Of a DNA stretch of 64,000 bases, positions 42,534 through 55,171 are shown in pieces. Below the pieces are notes generated by a model. It had not been told where the DNA came from. It did not search any database and saw only the letters and a program-made list of their open reading frames with translations. This DNA is from Gordionus sp. m RMFG-2023. Its lineage: Eukaryota; Nematomorpha; Gordioida; Chordodea; Parachordodidae. The stretch lies in the NCBI RefSeq assembly GCF_954871325.1, contig NC_088775.1, positions 43,873,561-43,937,560 on the forward strand. Reading direction: 5' to 3'. A program made the translations under genes and the position numbers. The stretch's first letter is position 1. Every line of letters begins with the position of its first letter.

Positions 42534-44734
42534 TGCTATTTCTACGTAAACGGAAATTTTAATAACATGAATAGAAAAAATAATAATTATATTTTGAAAT
42601 AAAGAGGTTGCTCGTAGCATAAACTCCTTCCTACAAAAATTTTTTTTTATTTATTTGATTTTTTCATTGTAATTATAAAATTTAACTCATATGATTTATA
42701 AAGATTTAAATAAATAAAATAAAAATAATTTCAAAGCGGAGTTGAAAAAATAAAATAAATAAAACAATGAATTAGATGCAAAAAAATTTAAAAAATCCCC
42801 CACTCCTTAATTAGGTGCCAGACAGGCGATTTGGTTTTTTATTTTATTATAAAATTAATTTCTTTTTTTTATTTAAAATTTTTTGAAATATTAAATAATT
42901 TTTTATAAAAAAATGTATAATATTGCCTACAAATTTTTAAAGGAGATGGAAATGGAAGTTAAATTTAGGGGAAATGTTACTAGAAACCTCTTTATTTCCA
43001 AACAGGACTAATTTTAGGATTGATTTTTCCATTCATGTTATCAAAATTTCCGTTAAAAAGAATTTAAAAATCTTAAAACTTAATTTGGTAATCTAGCAGA
43101 TATTTTTCTCTTAATATTGTACAAAGTTAAAAATAAAATGTTAAGATCCAGACTAAACTTGAGTCGTGAACTCGAGTTATGAACTCAAGTCGTGAACTCG
43201 AGTTATGAATTTGAATCGTGAACTCAACAGTTATCTTAAATTTTATGAAACTTGATTACTTATATAGTGTTGTTAATTGGTTGGTTGGCTCTAAAAATCT
43301 GCTATGAGCACGAACCCCGATCACAGATCCGTGGTTCAGGCCCATATATTTTAATTTAAGTTATTTCTTATTGAACTTATTATAGTATATAAATATATGG
43401 TTATTAGAGATAAATCGATTGATAATTAAAATACCTATTGAATAGGCAAAAAGTCAAGCGCCACTTCTCAATGAGTGAAATTATTTCTACGTAGGTCAGG
43501 AATAATTTTATCAAAATCAAATATTGATATGATAATGGATGGGTATCAAATAAATATAGTTTCTACCTTTATATGGTGTATATTAATTTGACCGGGAATA
43601 AAAAATAAATATGGTTACTCATATTTGTTCGTGAAAATTTTTTTTTTAGCATTGCACTTAATGGGCATGTCTGGATCTTAACATTTTATTTTTAACTTTG
43701 TACAATATTAAGAGAAAAATATCTGCTAGATTACCAAATTAAGTTTTAAGATTTTTAAATTCTTTTTAACGGAAATTTTGATAACATGAATGGAAAATCA
43801 ATACTTAAAATTAGTCCTGTTTGGAAATAAAGAGGTTTCTAGTAACATTTCCCCTAAATTTAACTTCCATTTCCATCTCCTTTAAAAATTTATAGGCAAT
43901 ATTATACATTTTTTTATAAAAAATTATTTAATATTTCAAAAAATCTTAAATAAAAAAAAAGAAATTAATTTTATAATAAAATAAAAAACCAAATCGCCTA
44001 TCTGGCACCTAATTAAGGAGTGGGGGATTTTTTAAATTTTTTTGCATCTAATTCATTGTTTTATTTATTTTATTTTTTCAACTCCGCTTTGAAATTATTT
44101 TTATTTTATTTATTTAAATCTTTATAAATCATATGAGTTAAATTTTATAATTACAATGAAAAAATCAAATAAATAAAAAAAAATTTTGTAGGAAGGAGTT
44201 TATGCTACGAGCAGCCTCTTTATTTCAAAATATAATTTTAGGAATTATTTTTTCTATTCATGTTATTAAAATTTCCGTTTACGTAGAAATAGCTTCACTC
44301 AAAAAGTGGCGCTTGAATTGTTGCATATTCAATAGGTCTTTTAATTATCTATCGATTTATCTGTAATAAATAACCATAGATTTAACTAATAAGTTCAATA
44401 AGAAATAACTTAAGGTACATGGGCCTCGTGCTCATAGCAGATTTAGTCTAATTTTAGAGCCAAGCGCCAGGTCTGGGTACTACACAACCAACCAATTAAC
44501 AATACTAATATATGTAATCGAGTTTCATAAAATTTAAGATAACCTGTTGAGTTCACGACTCAAGTTTATGACTAGTTCACGACTCAAGTTCATAACTCGA
44601 GTTCATGACTCAAGATCAAAACTCAAGTTCATGACTCAAGATAAAAACTCAAGTTCACGACTCAAGTTCGGAACTCGAGTCGTAAAAATGAGTCGACTAA
44701 TCGACTCAAAACTCGACTTGAGTTTTGAGTCTGA
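42534..44734. repeat. Compound inverted duplication (A B C A' B')
   Basis: Segment A (about 42549-43151) returns inverted at 43672-44287, and segment B (about 43152-43490) returns inverted at about 44294-44690, with a unique C between them. The order on one strand is A-B and on the other B-A, as if a tandem A-B repeat had been partly inverted. Inside A, 42549-43054 has its own imperfect ends (CGGAAATTTTAATAACATGAA against the inverted CGGAAATTTTGATAACATGAA) and looks like a 0.5-kb MITE. B has TAGTGTTGTTAATTGG, a hAT-like terminus, and degenerate gttcatgactcaa repeats (44540-44690). Confidence 0.85.
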
Positions 44735-45639
44735 ATAATTTCTTAAATAAACATGAGTGAAAACTCGAATTTAGGGTTTTCAGATAATTCTTATTTGTTA
44801 GAATTTTTTATGATCAATTCGAAACACCAAAATAAAAAAAACCATTTATCATTTATTTATTCTATGTAAATAAAATATTACACAATATAAATCAATTATA
44901 CAAATTCAATCATTTAAAGGATTGAATCGAATTCCCTCTTCAAAAAACTTTATGGTGTGAGAATAAAAATTTGAAAAATTATATGTAAAATAATTGCCTA
45001 AAATACTCGTAACAATTGAAATAACTTCATTTCGGTTGTTGGGTTTAAGAGAATTTGATCTATATTGATTTTTAATTACTCCGAAAAAATTTTCTATCGG
45101 ATTTAATTGCGGCGAATAGGGTGGAAAAATATGATATTTGGAGAATTCTCACTAATTATCCTCGCTCGATGTATGGGAGCATTATCCATTATAAGTAATG
45201 AATTTGATTGATGGTAAAAGTGCGAATAATTGATCCAGGTATGCCTTGAATTTTATCGCAGTAAAAGCCCCATCTATTGTGAATTTTTTCAATCCACTTA
45301 TTCCTATTGTGCATAGGTTACCGGTATTTTATAAAAATATAATGTTTTTCTCAAAATTTTCTTTCAAGTTTTTAAAAGTTTTTTTAAAAAAGGATGTATT
45401 TTTCTCAAAATAATTACGGAAAGTTAAATTGAAGTGTCGGGGCTTCCGTTATGGGTAGAATGATTGGTGGCACATCTCGATGATTTTTGGTATGCGTCAT
45501 TTAGGTTAATAAAAGCAACTACAACAATTAAATTTTAAATTTTATTTAATTTTAAAACCAAAAAAAAATATAAAAAATAAGAATTATCTGAAAACCCTAA
45601 ATTCGAATTTTCTTTCACTTATGTTTATTAAGAAATTAT
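44735..45639 (-). mobile_element. Tc1/mariner-like element, decayed
   Basis: About 65-bp terminal inverted repeats: 44735 onward (ATAATTTCTTAAATAAACAT, then the CGAATTTAGGGTTTTCAGAT block) and its inverted copy ending at 45639. The minus strand carries MDNAPIHRARIISENSPNII and, after a frameshift at about 45120, YSPQLNPIENFFGVIKNQY. These are the second Asp and third acidic regions of a DDE_3-type Tc1/mariner transposase. The N-terminal part is missing or unreadable at 0.9 kb total length. Confidence 0.85.
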
Positions 45640-46003
45640 CTAATTTCTTATCCTGATTTCCTTCTTTAGATAACTAAAAGTAACATTAATATATTGTAAT
45701 AATACTTTAAATTTAAAAAAATTTACAATGCATTTTAAAAAAAAATTATTCTAAAAATCTTATAAAATTTTTATCTTGGGTCCAAAACATAAAAATTTTT
45801 TATTCGATTCATAACTTTGACGTTAATCTTCATTAAGTTTAAAAACTCTTATTATTAAAAAAAATTAAAAAAAATTATATCAAAAATTTTTAAAAATTTT
45901 ATCAAAATGTTTTTACAATAATTATGGAAAGTTATTTAACTATATAAGAATGTTTTTTCACATTATGAAATGTGTTACAACAAATCATATTATTACTGAT
46001 GAG
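45640..46003. other. AT-rich DNA between the Tc1-like relic and the satellite
   Basis: No feature recognised; end of the 3.5-kb block that splits the satellite array. Confidence 0.4.
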
Positions 46004-47788
46004 TAAGTTTACACAAAATGAGTCAAAAAAAAAATATTTTTAAAATCCCAAAAATCTAAATATTTTTGACTAAACTGAGAATTGACATCATAACTCAAAA
46101 AATAATGACGGAAACCTAAATTTTTTTTTATTTTATGTATATATGAGTAAGTTTACACAAAATGAGTCAAAAAAAAATATTTTTAAAATCCCAAAAGTCT
46201 AAATATTATTGACTAAACTGAGAATTGACATCATAACTCAAAAAAATAATGACGGAAACTTAAATTTTATTTTATTTTATGTATATATGAGTAGGTTTAC
46301 ACAAAATGAGTCAAAAAAAAAATAAAATATTTTTAAAATCTCAAAAATCTAAATATTTTTTTTAAATCCCCAAAATCTAAACATTTTTGACTAAACTGAG
46401 AATTGACATCATCTACTCAAAAAATAATGACGGAAACTTAAATTTTTTTTCATTTTATGTTTATATGAGTAAGTTTACAAAAAATGAGTCAAAAAAATAA
46501 AATATTTTTAAAATCTCAAAAATCTAAATAATTTTTTTAAATACCCAAAATCTAAATATTTTTGACTAAACTGAGAATTGACATCATAACACAAAAAATA
46601 ATGATGGAAACTTAAATTTTTTTTCATTTTATGTTTATATGAGAGTTTACACAAAATGAGTCAAAAAAATAAAATATTTTTAAAATCCCAAAAATCTAAA
46701 TATTTTTGACTAAACTGAGAATTGACATCATAACTCAAAAAATAACGACGGAAACTTAAATTTTTTTTAATTTTATGTTTATATGAGTAAGTTTACACAA
46801 AATGAGTCAAAAAAATAAAATATTTTTTAAATCCCAAAAATCTAAATATTTTGACTAAATTGAGAATGACATCATAACTCAAAAAATAATGACGGAAACT
46901 TAAATTCTTTTCTACGTTTACACAAAATGAGTCAAAAAAATAAAATATTTTTAAAATCCCAAAAAATCTAAATATTTTTGACTAAACTGAGAATTGACAT
47001 CATAACTCAAAAAATAATGACGGAAAACTTAAATTTTTTTTCATTTTATGTTTATATGAGTAAGTTTTACAAAATGAGTCAAAAAAATAAAATGTTTTTA
47101 AAATCCCCTAAATCTAAATATTTTTGACTAAACTGAGAATTGACATCATAACTCAAAAAATAATAACGGAAACTTAAATTTTTTTTTTATTTTATGTTTA
47201 TATGAGTAAGCTTACACAAAATGAGTCAAAAAAATAAAATATTTTTAAAATCCCAAAAATCTAAATATTTTTGACTAAACTGAGAATTGACATCATAACT
47301 CCAAAAATAATGATTGAAACTTAAATTTTTTTTCATTTTATGTTTATATGAGTACGTTTACACAAAATAAGTCAAAAAAATAAAATATTTTTAAAATCCC
47401 AAAAATCTAAATATTTTTGACTAAATTGAGAATTGACATCATAACTCAAAAAATAATGACGGAAACTTAATTTTTTTTTCATTTTATGTTTATATGAGTA
47501 CGTCTACACAAAATGAGTCAAAAAATAAAATATTTTTAAAATCCCAAAAATCTAAATATTCGTGACTAAACTGAGAATTGACATCATAACTCAAAAAATA
47601 AAGACTGAAACTTAAAATTTTTTTCATTTTATGTTTATATGAGTAAGTTTACACAAAATGAGTCAAAAAAATAAAATATTTTTAAAATTCCAAAAATCTA
47701 AATATTTTTGACTAAACTGAGAATTGACATCATAACTCAAAAAATAATGACGGAAACTTAAAAATTTTTTCATTTTATGATTATATAG
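46004..47788. repeat. Satellite array, right block (about 12 units of 145 bp)
   Basis: Units start with gagtaagtttacacaaaatg near 46004, 46147, 46291, 46466, 46640, 46785, 46915, 47058, 47205, 47350, 47496 and 47641. Most are about 145 bp; two near 46291-46640 are about 175 bp through an internal duplication. Units differ by a few percent plus T-run length. Confidence 0.95.
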
Positions 47789-48084
47789 CTTGTACCAAAT
47801 AAATTAATCCAAAGTAAAGAATTGTGCTCCTATTCTTCATATTTTTTTTAATTTAAAACTAAATTTTTAATATATTACGCTATCTAACGGAAATATATTT
47901 ATGATTTTTTAAATATATTATGTATGTTATATTTTCTATGTAACATATCTCTTCTTTACATATTTTAAATTTATGGACTACAATTTCTTTTAAATTTTTT
48001 TTTATTTATTTAGATAAAATTAATTTTGGATAAATTTGATATACAAAATAAAAACATTTTATTTTTAAAATATAATTGATAGGC
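47789..48084. other. AT-rich DNA after the satellite
   Basis: Nothing recognised. Confidence 0.4.
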
Positions 48085-48153
48085 TATAAATAAAAATAAA
48101 TTTTACCTGGTCTATTCTCAGTTTACCTGTCAATTCTCAGTTTAGTTACACCG
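48085..48153 (-). mobile_element. Terminus of a second MULE-like element
   Basis: On the minus strand from 48153 the sequence runs CGGTGTAACTAAACTGAGAA, then AGGTAAACTGAGAAT and CAGGTAAAATTT. The MULE terminus at 53703 runs CGGTTTGACTAAACTGCGAA, then AGGTAAACTGCGAAT and TAGGTAAAATTT. The order and spacing of the sub-repeats match, so this is a related right end. Its left end was not found. Confidence 0.55.
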
Positions 48154-48419
48154 TATTTTATTTTTTTATTATTTTTATCATTCATAAAATTAATCCAATT
48201 ACTTGCCGACTCGTGAAAATCATTTCTATCTCTTTGGCCCATCATTGCCTAGATGTGCAGGATCAAAATTACAAACAATTCCTCTCAGAGTTTTCTTGCA
48301 CATTACGCATACCCTCAAACTTGTAACAAGCAATTAACATCAATTTTAAGAAATTTTCTTAATAAAAATACTCTTATATTAAAAATATTTTTTCTTTAGA
48401 AAAAAATTTAAATAAATTA
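48154..48419. other. LINE upstream region
   Basis: AT-rich; may hold the 5' UTR of the LINE that starts at 48420. Confidence 0.35.
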
Positions 48420-49097
48420 ATGTCAACAATTTGTAACATTTGTGCTAAACTAATTAAAGTGACAAAGGCCAATCTTTTATACAAACATAGTTACAAAGGG
48501 TCAACATGTCCTTCCTCTCAAAAATCTCCAACCAATAAAATTATAACAATACCCAAACCCTTATTAAATATTATTGAGCCTGATCCTCCCCCTATTAACA
48601 CAGATTTTCTTGAAAGATTTTTTGAATTGAAAAAAGGACCCACTTTAACACATCTACCAAATAAATATAGAAACCTAATTTCAAATTATGTTACTAAAGT
48701 TATCACAAAAGTTAATGATAACTTAAATTGTTTAAAATCATGGGAAGACTTATTAATCTTCTCTCACAAATGTCTTATATGTCCCGCTAACAAAGAGACC
48801 CCATTACATGAACAAATAAAATCAAACATTGATAATTTTGACACTATTCAAATGATTAACTACAATCATAATGTTAAAAAGCAAGTAGATGATATAACAC
48901 ACAAATGCAAAATAATATCAAATAAAATAGATCAAGGTGACATAGGTGGTGCAATTAAACTTATATCCTCAGATAACCATCTTTCCCCTATCAATGAAGA
49001 AACATTACAACTATTGAAACCACTACATCCCGAAGCTTCCATAGATAATCTACCCATCTCTCCAATAAATAGTCAATGCTATCAATTCTTTCAATAA
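48420..49097 (+). pseudogene. LINE polyprotein, N-terminal frame
   Basis: 225 residues, open. Zinc-finger-like start, Pro-rich part at 40-60, then a helical region with LERFFELKKGPTLTHLPNKY and KSWEDLLIFSHKCLICPA. It loses the frame just before NSFNKNLAGGLDGFRP, the start of the RT. Confidence 0.75.
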
Positions 49098-50239
49098 AAA
49101 CTTAGCAGGTGGTCTTGATGGTTTCAGACCTTCCTATTTTCAATACTTAATTAATTCAAAAAATCCTTTCCATAGTTCTGTCATTAAGGTTTTAACATTT
49201 GTAATAACATAATTAATAATTATATTCCAATACAAACTCACCAAATCCTTTTTGGTGCACGTCTAATTGCTTTATCCAAGCCAGATGATGGTACCCGTTC
49301 CATTGCAGTAGGCTCCTTTTTCAGAAGATTAATAGCCAAAATCTTAATCAAACATGATGCTGTCAACATTTCAAACTCCTATCAACTAGGTTTTGGGATC
49401 AAAGGCGGCTGTGAAATAGCGGCTCATACCTTAAAAATTTACTTAGAAAACCCACCACCTGATTCTGTAATATGTAAACTAGATTTCAAAAATGCCTTCA
49501 ATAACCTACATCGTACCTCATTTTTAAAATTCTTCTATGAAACTTTTCCCTGTTATTCTAAATTTATTGAATCCTCATATGACTTTCAGACGCTTTGACA
49601 AATGGATCTTTTCAGATTTTATCCCAAGAGGGCATCCAACAAGGGGATCCATTAGGACCTCTTCTTTTTTGTTTGGAATCCATCATCTCATCTACTAAAT
49701 CAAACAAAATTTCAACCTAGATCTTATATGTATTTAGACGATGGGACCATCTGTGGCCCTTCAGCTATTGTACTAAGCACCTTAAAAAACCTGGAAATCA
49801 ATTCCCAAGCTATCGGCCTGGTACTCAAGATAAATAAAACAAAATTATGAATTTAAACTCATTCAATTGGTCACTTGCTCAGCTACCTTCTAAACTAGGG
49901 GGTTTAGATTTTTCCCACTCAATCTTTTATCCTTATAATCATTCGTATCATCTAGATTATCTAACAATTCTATGATTTCTGGCTTCATATGCCCTACCGA
50001 TCGTTTATTAGACGACGCTATTGACATGGAAGGCAAACACACCCATTAACACCATATAATCATCAATCATCAAACACAAAAAATTTTTCACACCTTTAAT
50101 CTCGAAATACCAAACAGATATATCAGTCAATCCACCTTTAGATTGCATTCAACTCCTTCAATTATCTGACAGACTTGATGGTCATGAATGGTTAGAATCA
50201 CTCCCTAGTCGCAACCTTATTCTCTTATCAGATGAACAA

Positions 50240-50805
50240 TTGAGAGTAACCATTGGTTTACGTCTAGGTTGCGATATAGTACAGCCTCATGCCTGCATCA
50301 AATGTAAATCACGCGTTGATTCAAAGGGTAGACATGGCTTAAATTGTATTTTTAGTCAAGGGCGACATCAACGCCACTCAGCTGTAAACCATATAATAAA
50401 TAGAAGTCTAACAGCTGCACACATTCAAACAATCTTGAACCATCAAATTTATATCAAGTAGATGGTTTAAGACCTGATGGTATGACAACCATACCTTGGG
50501 CCCTCGGCAAATCACTCATATGGGACTACATGTGTGTCTCATCATTCCCTTCAAACATAAATTACAATTTAATAACACAGGCAGAAATTAAAAAGACAAA
50601 CAAATACAAAAATTTTAAAAACTTCATATTCACTCCAGTAGTGACTTCGCGGGCATTTTTCGCCTTCAACATGTTTTTAAAAAATCTGGGTAATAAAATA
50701 CGACTTTTCACAAATGAACCCAGAGAATTTCTTTTTATTCGACAAAAAATTCAAATAGAAATTTTTAGACACAATTATGGATCCTTTTTAGGGACTCAAT
50801 TATAG
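50240..50805 (+). pseudogene. LINE C-terminal zinc knuckle and endonuclease-like domain
   Basis: 50240-50461 encodes the CCHC-like knuckle and the RHSAVNHIINRSL helix. After a frame change, 50459-50803 encodes VDGLRPDGMTTIPWALGKSL and IWDYMC, then a basic tail. The PD...D spacing fits a restriction-like endonuclease fold by comparison with R2-type LINEs; this is inference. Confidence 0.65.
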
Positions 50806-53243
50806 AATTTTATTTTTAATTATATAATTATATAATTATAAATTTATAAATTATAATTTTTTTAGTTAGGTTTTATGTAAAAAAATTTTAATAAAATAAA
50901 GAATAAAGTAGGAAAAATAAAATTTGAATAATGTTTTACAGAAATGTTTTCTAGATCGAAAAAATGGAAATAGGAAATATGATAAGTGTATGAATGTGAT
51001 ATATTGTTCTGATACACAATTTTTAAATAATTTTATTTATTTTTAATTTTTATAGATAATAATGGCGATTTAAAATATTCAACTTTAGAATATGCCCAGC
51101 CCGGGTATTATAATAAAACATTTAGATCTGACCCTGATATTTTGAAAAATATGACCCGGCCCGTACAGGTCTGCTATCTACTAAACAGAAAAATTATAAA
51201 TTAATTAAGCTTAATATTGAAAAAAATTTCAAAATTACAGTGTTGTGCAGATTTGATGGAAAACATAGCTATATTTTTTAATTTGTTTGCAAATAAAATT
51301 ATTTAACTTACAAAAATTGTTCAAATCTGAATTATTCTTTATTGATACTTTTTTCCCATTTTGTGGCCTACTAAACTAATTAAACATTAGTATTACAGGC
51401 ACTAATCAAGAAATAAATTCTGAAGTGCCTCCTTTCGGCGAACTTAACAAAGCTATTGATAAATTTACTAAATACATATTTTTTTAAAGCAATATTAAAA
51501 TAACAAAAGGAAAATGACCAAATTTTTAAAATCTATAATTAGAATATATCATAAGTGGGACCATGCCCGAAAGCTAGACAAGTAGAGGTGAGACTAAAAT
51601 CACCCTAATAGATTTTTTTGGCCATACGACTTCACATAATTGATTTGCTCTCTAATTTTATTTTTTAAAACTTCTAAAAATTAGTAATTCTGACCCTATA
51701 TCACGTATGTAAATAGAATAAATTAACAATATGAGCCGAATCTTAATCATATATGTACTAAAATGTTTTCAGCAATAATATATTTTTGACTGAAAAGATT
51801 TATTATTTTTAGCTCTTTCAACCCTTCGATAATTATTAGTATTAATTAAACACATTTATACATTGTCGGTGATCGATGACCCTTTAAAACTTTAGGGGAA
51901 AATCATTATTTAAAAATTAACGAGTTAACCCTAACAATCGCGGCAAATTATTATTTAATTTTTTTTCCCCTCTATATTGTATACTTGATGAATCAAGTCA
52001 TATTTTGACAAAAATTATCCAAATGGATTTTATTGTTAGAAACCTCGATTTAGCCGATATTCTAAAACATAAAATAATACAAAAAATTTATTAAGAGATT
52101 TCTATTTTGGAGAAATCTTGAGGATCATTAAATTTGGCTAAATTGAGGTTTTTTAAACAATACTAAAAAAGGGGGAACAAAGAGATTTATTTTATATTAT
52201 TCTACTCATCCTACAATAATATTTGAATGATGGACTTGTCTTGGTGCCAGTAGAGATATACAAATATCAAATTTACTAAGCTCTATTTTCTCAACAATCA
52301 TGTAATTAATAGGGTTAGGATTTCATGGGGTCATAAGTAAATATAATTTTTTTGAAAGAATTACATAAAATAGTATAATTAAATTATGATGATATATAAT
52401 CGACAAAGAAAATATCGAGTTGGACATTTAGAATTGTCATTTATAGTAGTAAGATAGGACTATAAATATTTGACGTTGAAAACACTTTAATGTGTTTATT
52501 TTTATTTTCGATTGAAACACATTTTAGTATGTTTCACATATATAATATCTATTTTTTTTCAAGCCATTTTACTTGAGCACTCTTAAAAGGCTTCTCATAG
52601 TCTTTTTCAAAATTATTTTAATAATCTGCATTTTTTACAAGAGAAAGGAAGAGATTTGTCCTGGCTACACGCCATAATCATGTCATTTTAAATTATGAAT
52701 ATAACTTATTTTTCCTTTTCCCATTTCCCCCTTCCTTTCTTTTATAAAGAAAAATTATTTTACTATTATAACATGAAAATAAATGGTCGTCTTTACACTG
52801 GGATTAACACATCTGTAATTTCATAATCAAATTAATTATTTTAAATTTAGTAAAAAAAAATTCTTTTCTGTTCTGGAGTTATTTTCTGATATATTATTAT
52901 ATATTTTGACCACTATATCCATAACAAATAAATGATTTAAGAATAATAAAAACTTATATAGGCAGTGGTACTTCAGAAAATAAATTGAACGAATTAGCCC
53001 TTCTATACCTAAGAATTTGTCACCAAATACCGATAAAATCATTGAAATTTAGGTCAATCACAAAAGAATTCCATATTTATTTTTTAAATAAATACCTTGC
53101 TTGTTTATATTATATGGAATATTTCTTAAGAATATTTTTGTGTTTTTAATCTATATATTCAGCATTTTAATTTTCTAAATAGAATTGATACAGTCATCGG
53201 CCATTTTTTCTAATAAACTAATAAATTTAATATACATTATAAT
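50806..53243. other. AT-rich DNA, one possible MITE end
   Basis: 2.4 kb without a recognised gene. At 51080-51175 the sequence has cccagcccgggtatt and ends cccgtacaggtctgcta, resembling the right end of the TAGACCTGTGC / GGGCC-rich MITEs; the left end is not clear. Confidence 0.45.
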
Positions 53244-53702
53244 TAGTGTTGTTAAAGTTACTTTTGAAACATAACTAGTTACAGTTACTAGTTACATTGG
53301 TAAAAATATAACTAGTTATAGTTACTAGTCACATTTTTATAAATTTAACTATTATTAGTTAAGTTTCATTATAAGTTACTTTGTGGTTCTTATAAATTTT
53401 AAAATGGTCTATTAATTCTGAAAATGGGTTTCAAGATTTAGTATTAATGATTTTTTCACTCAAATATTTACAAATATGACATTTATATATACAGTTGTTG
53501 CAAATATTTATTTTAAACTTATTGCAAATATATATTTTTTTATGTTAATTCAAATAGAACTGTATAAGATTGGAGTTTTTTCTGTCAAGTTTGATAATCA
53601 GAATAATATTGGAAGGGTATTAGATAATTTTTTTTTATTTAATTATATATGCATGTATCCTATTGTATAATTTGGAAAACACTTTAGATCATAGAATTTA
53701 CC

Positions 53703-53990
53703 CGGTTTGACTAAACTGCGAATGCTAAGGTAAACTGCGAATGCTAAGGTAAACTGCGAATGCTTAGGTAAAATTTTTTATATATTATCTTTTATATGAT
53801 ATAAATAACTTATAAAAAATTAAATTTTTAGATATATTCAATAATAAAGAAATATACATTAATAGTTAAATTATCTTTTATCTCATAATAAATCGTTTAA
53901 ATCTTTTAATATAATTATATTAAAGATATTAATAATTAAATTTTAAATTCCAATAATATTAAATCCGCAAGTTGGCGTGTATAATTATAA
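53703..53990 (+). repeat. MULE left terminal inverted repeat
   Basis: About 290 bp, pairing with 59031-59331. The outer 60 bp hold three 19-bp sub-repeats, likely binding sites for the transposase. The inner edge is marked by the shared word AAATCCGCAAG. Confidence 0.9.
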
Positions 53991-55171
53991 AATACTATTA
54001 TAAAAAAATATAATCATTTAAAAATGTTATATATCAGAATTTACCCCTAAAACATTAAAGATTCATTTTAATAAGCTGAATTATCATAATACGCATGGTG
54101 GAGGGCTATGTATAATATTTAAAACAAAATCATGCCGGTAAAGTATATTGTTAATATTACTATATAAAATATTATTTTGTGTCAAATGATATTCAATAAT
54201 ACCAAGTTACTATTTAAATAAAATAATTTAAATATTATTTATCTTGATTTATCTAAATATTATAGTAAATGATTAATTTATATTTAAATAGTTAGAATCA
54301 TATTTATATAAATATTTCACATGATGCCATTCATTCATTTACCTTTTTTTACCTCAATAACAATAGATTTTTTTCTAGTCGTCATATATCTTAATATATT
54401 CAATCAGAAATGGATAATCACGTAAGAAAATAATCTAGATACAGATGTGAAAAAATTAATCTTAGATACAGATATTAGTATTTTTTTCAAAATATCAAAA
54501 TAAAATTAGAATAGTTTATAAAATATAGTTTTTACTATTTATTTGTGAAGAACATTAGTAAGAATGAATATTTACAATAATTAATAAAATATTTAATGAT
54601 GAGTTAATATATCAGGCATTTTAATATCAGTAATAGCCCATTTTTATAGATAGGGAAGGGAGACTATTTTAATGGGAGTTGAATATTAATTTGTAGAGTA
54701 TTTAAAATATATTTATTATTTTATAAGATAATCAAAATTTTCAAATAATTTAGTATTAGACCTTTTCGGATAAATATAAAGGTTCAATTAAAAATAAAGC
54801 TTCTGGTTCAGTTTTGATCCCTGCATTTATATATAAAATGTAATCTTTACTAATTTCGTTTGGGTTATTTTATATCCATTTATCTTAATATAAGTTGTAA
54901 ATTTTTCAGTTAATTTTGGTCGTCAATATATTTTAAATATGGCAGAAAAGAATAAGAAAATTAATACAATATTTGTATCTTGTATTTTAGATACAAATAT
55001 TTGTGGTACTGCACAACTCTGATTACAATTGATATTATGATCAATGATTGAGCAGTATAAAACAAATAATTATAAAGTGTTAACAGTCTAATTTTGTTGA
55101 CCTTTATCTTTAAATGATCAGAAATAATAAATATATTTAATTTTAATTATTAATCTTATTTCAAAAAGGCA
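53991..55171. other. MULE 5' region
   Basis: Non-coding AT-rich DNA between the left terminal repeat and the gene; promoter expected here. Nothing specific recognised. Confidence 0.5.

Larger units (their letters stand above)
48420..50805 (+). mobile_element. LINE with RT and C-terminal endonuclease-like domain, broken
   Basis: The first frame (48420-49097, 225 residues) begins with a Cys-rich finger (CNICAKLIK...HSYKGSTC) and ends in the GDIGGAIKLISSDN block that precedes the RT in this LINE type. The RT follows in shifted frames: GGLDGFRPSYF (49105), KPDDGTRSIAVGSFFRRLIA (49275), YQLGFGIKGGCEIAAHTLKI, VICKLDFKNAFN, IQQGDPLGPLLF (49632) and [12 protein letters not shown] (49728). The C-terminal part has a CCHC-like knuckle, CIKCKSRVDSKGRHGLNC, GRHQRHSAVN, and RPDG followed 14 residues later by WD, which resembles the PD-(D/E)XK endonuclease of R2-like LINEs. 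At least three frameshifts and a stop near 50459 break it. Confidence 0.85.

Noticed and set aside
46004-47788. CRISPR array
   Set aside because: The repeats are whole 145-bp tandem units without unique spacers, in a eukaryotic context.
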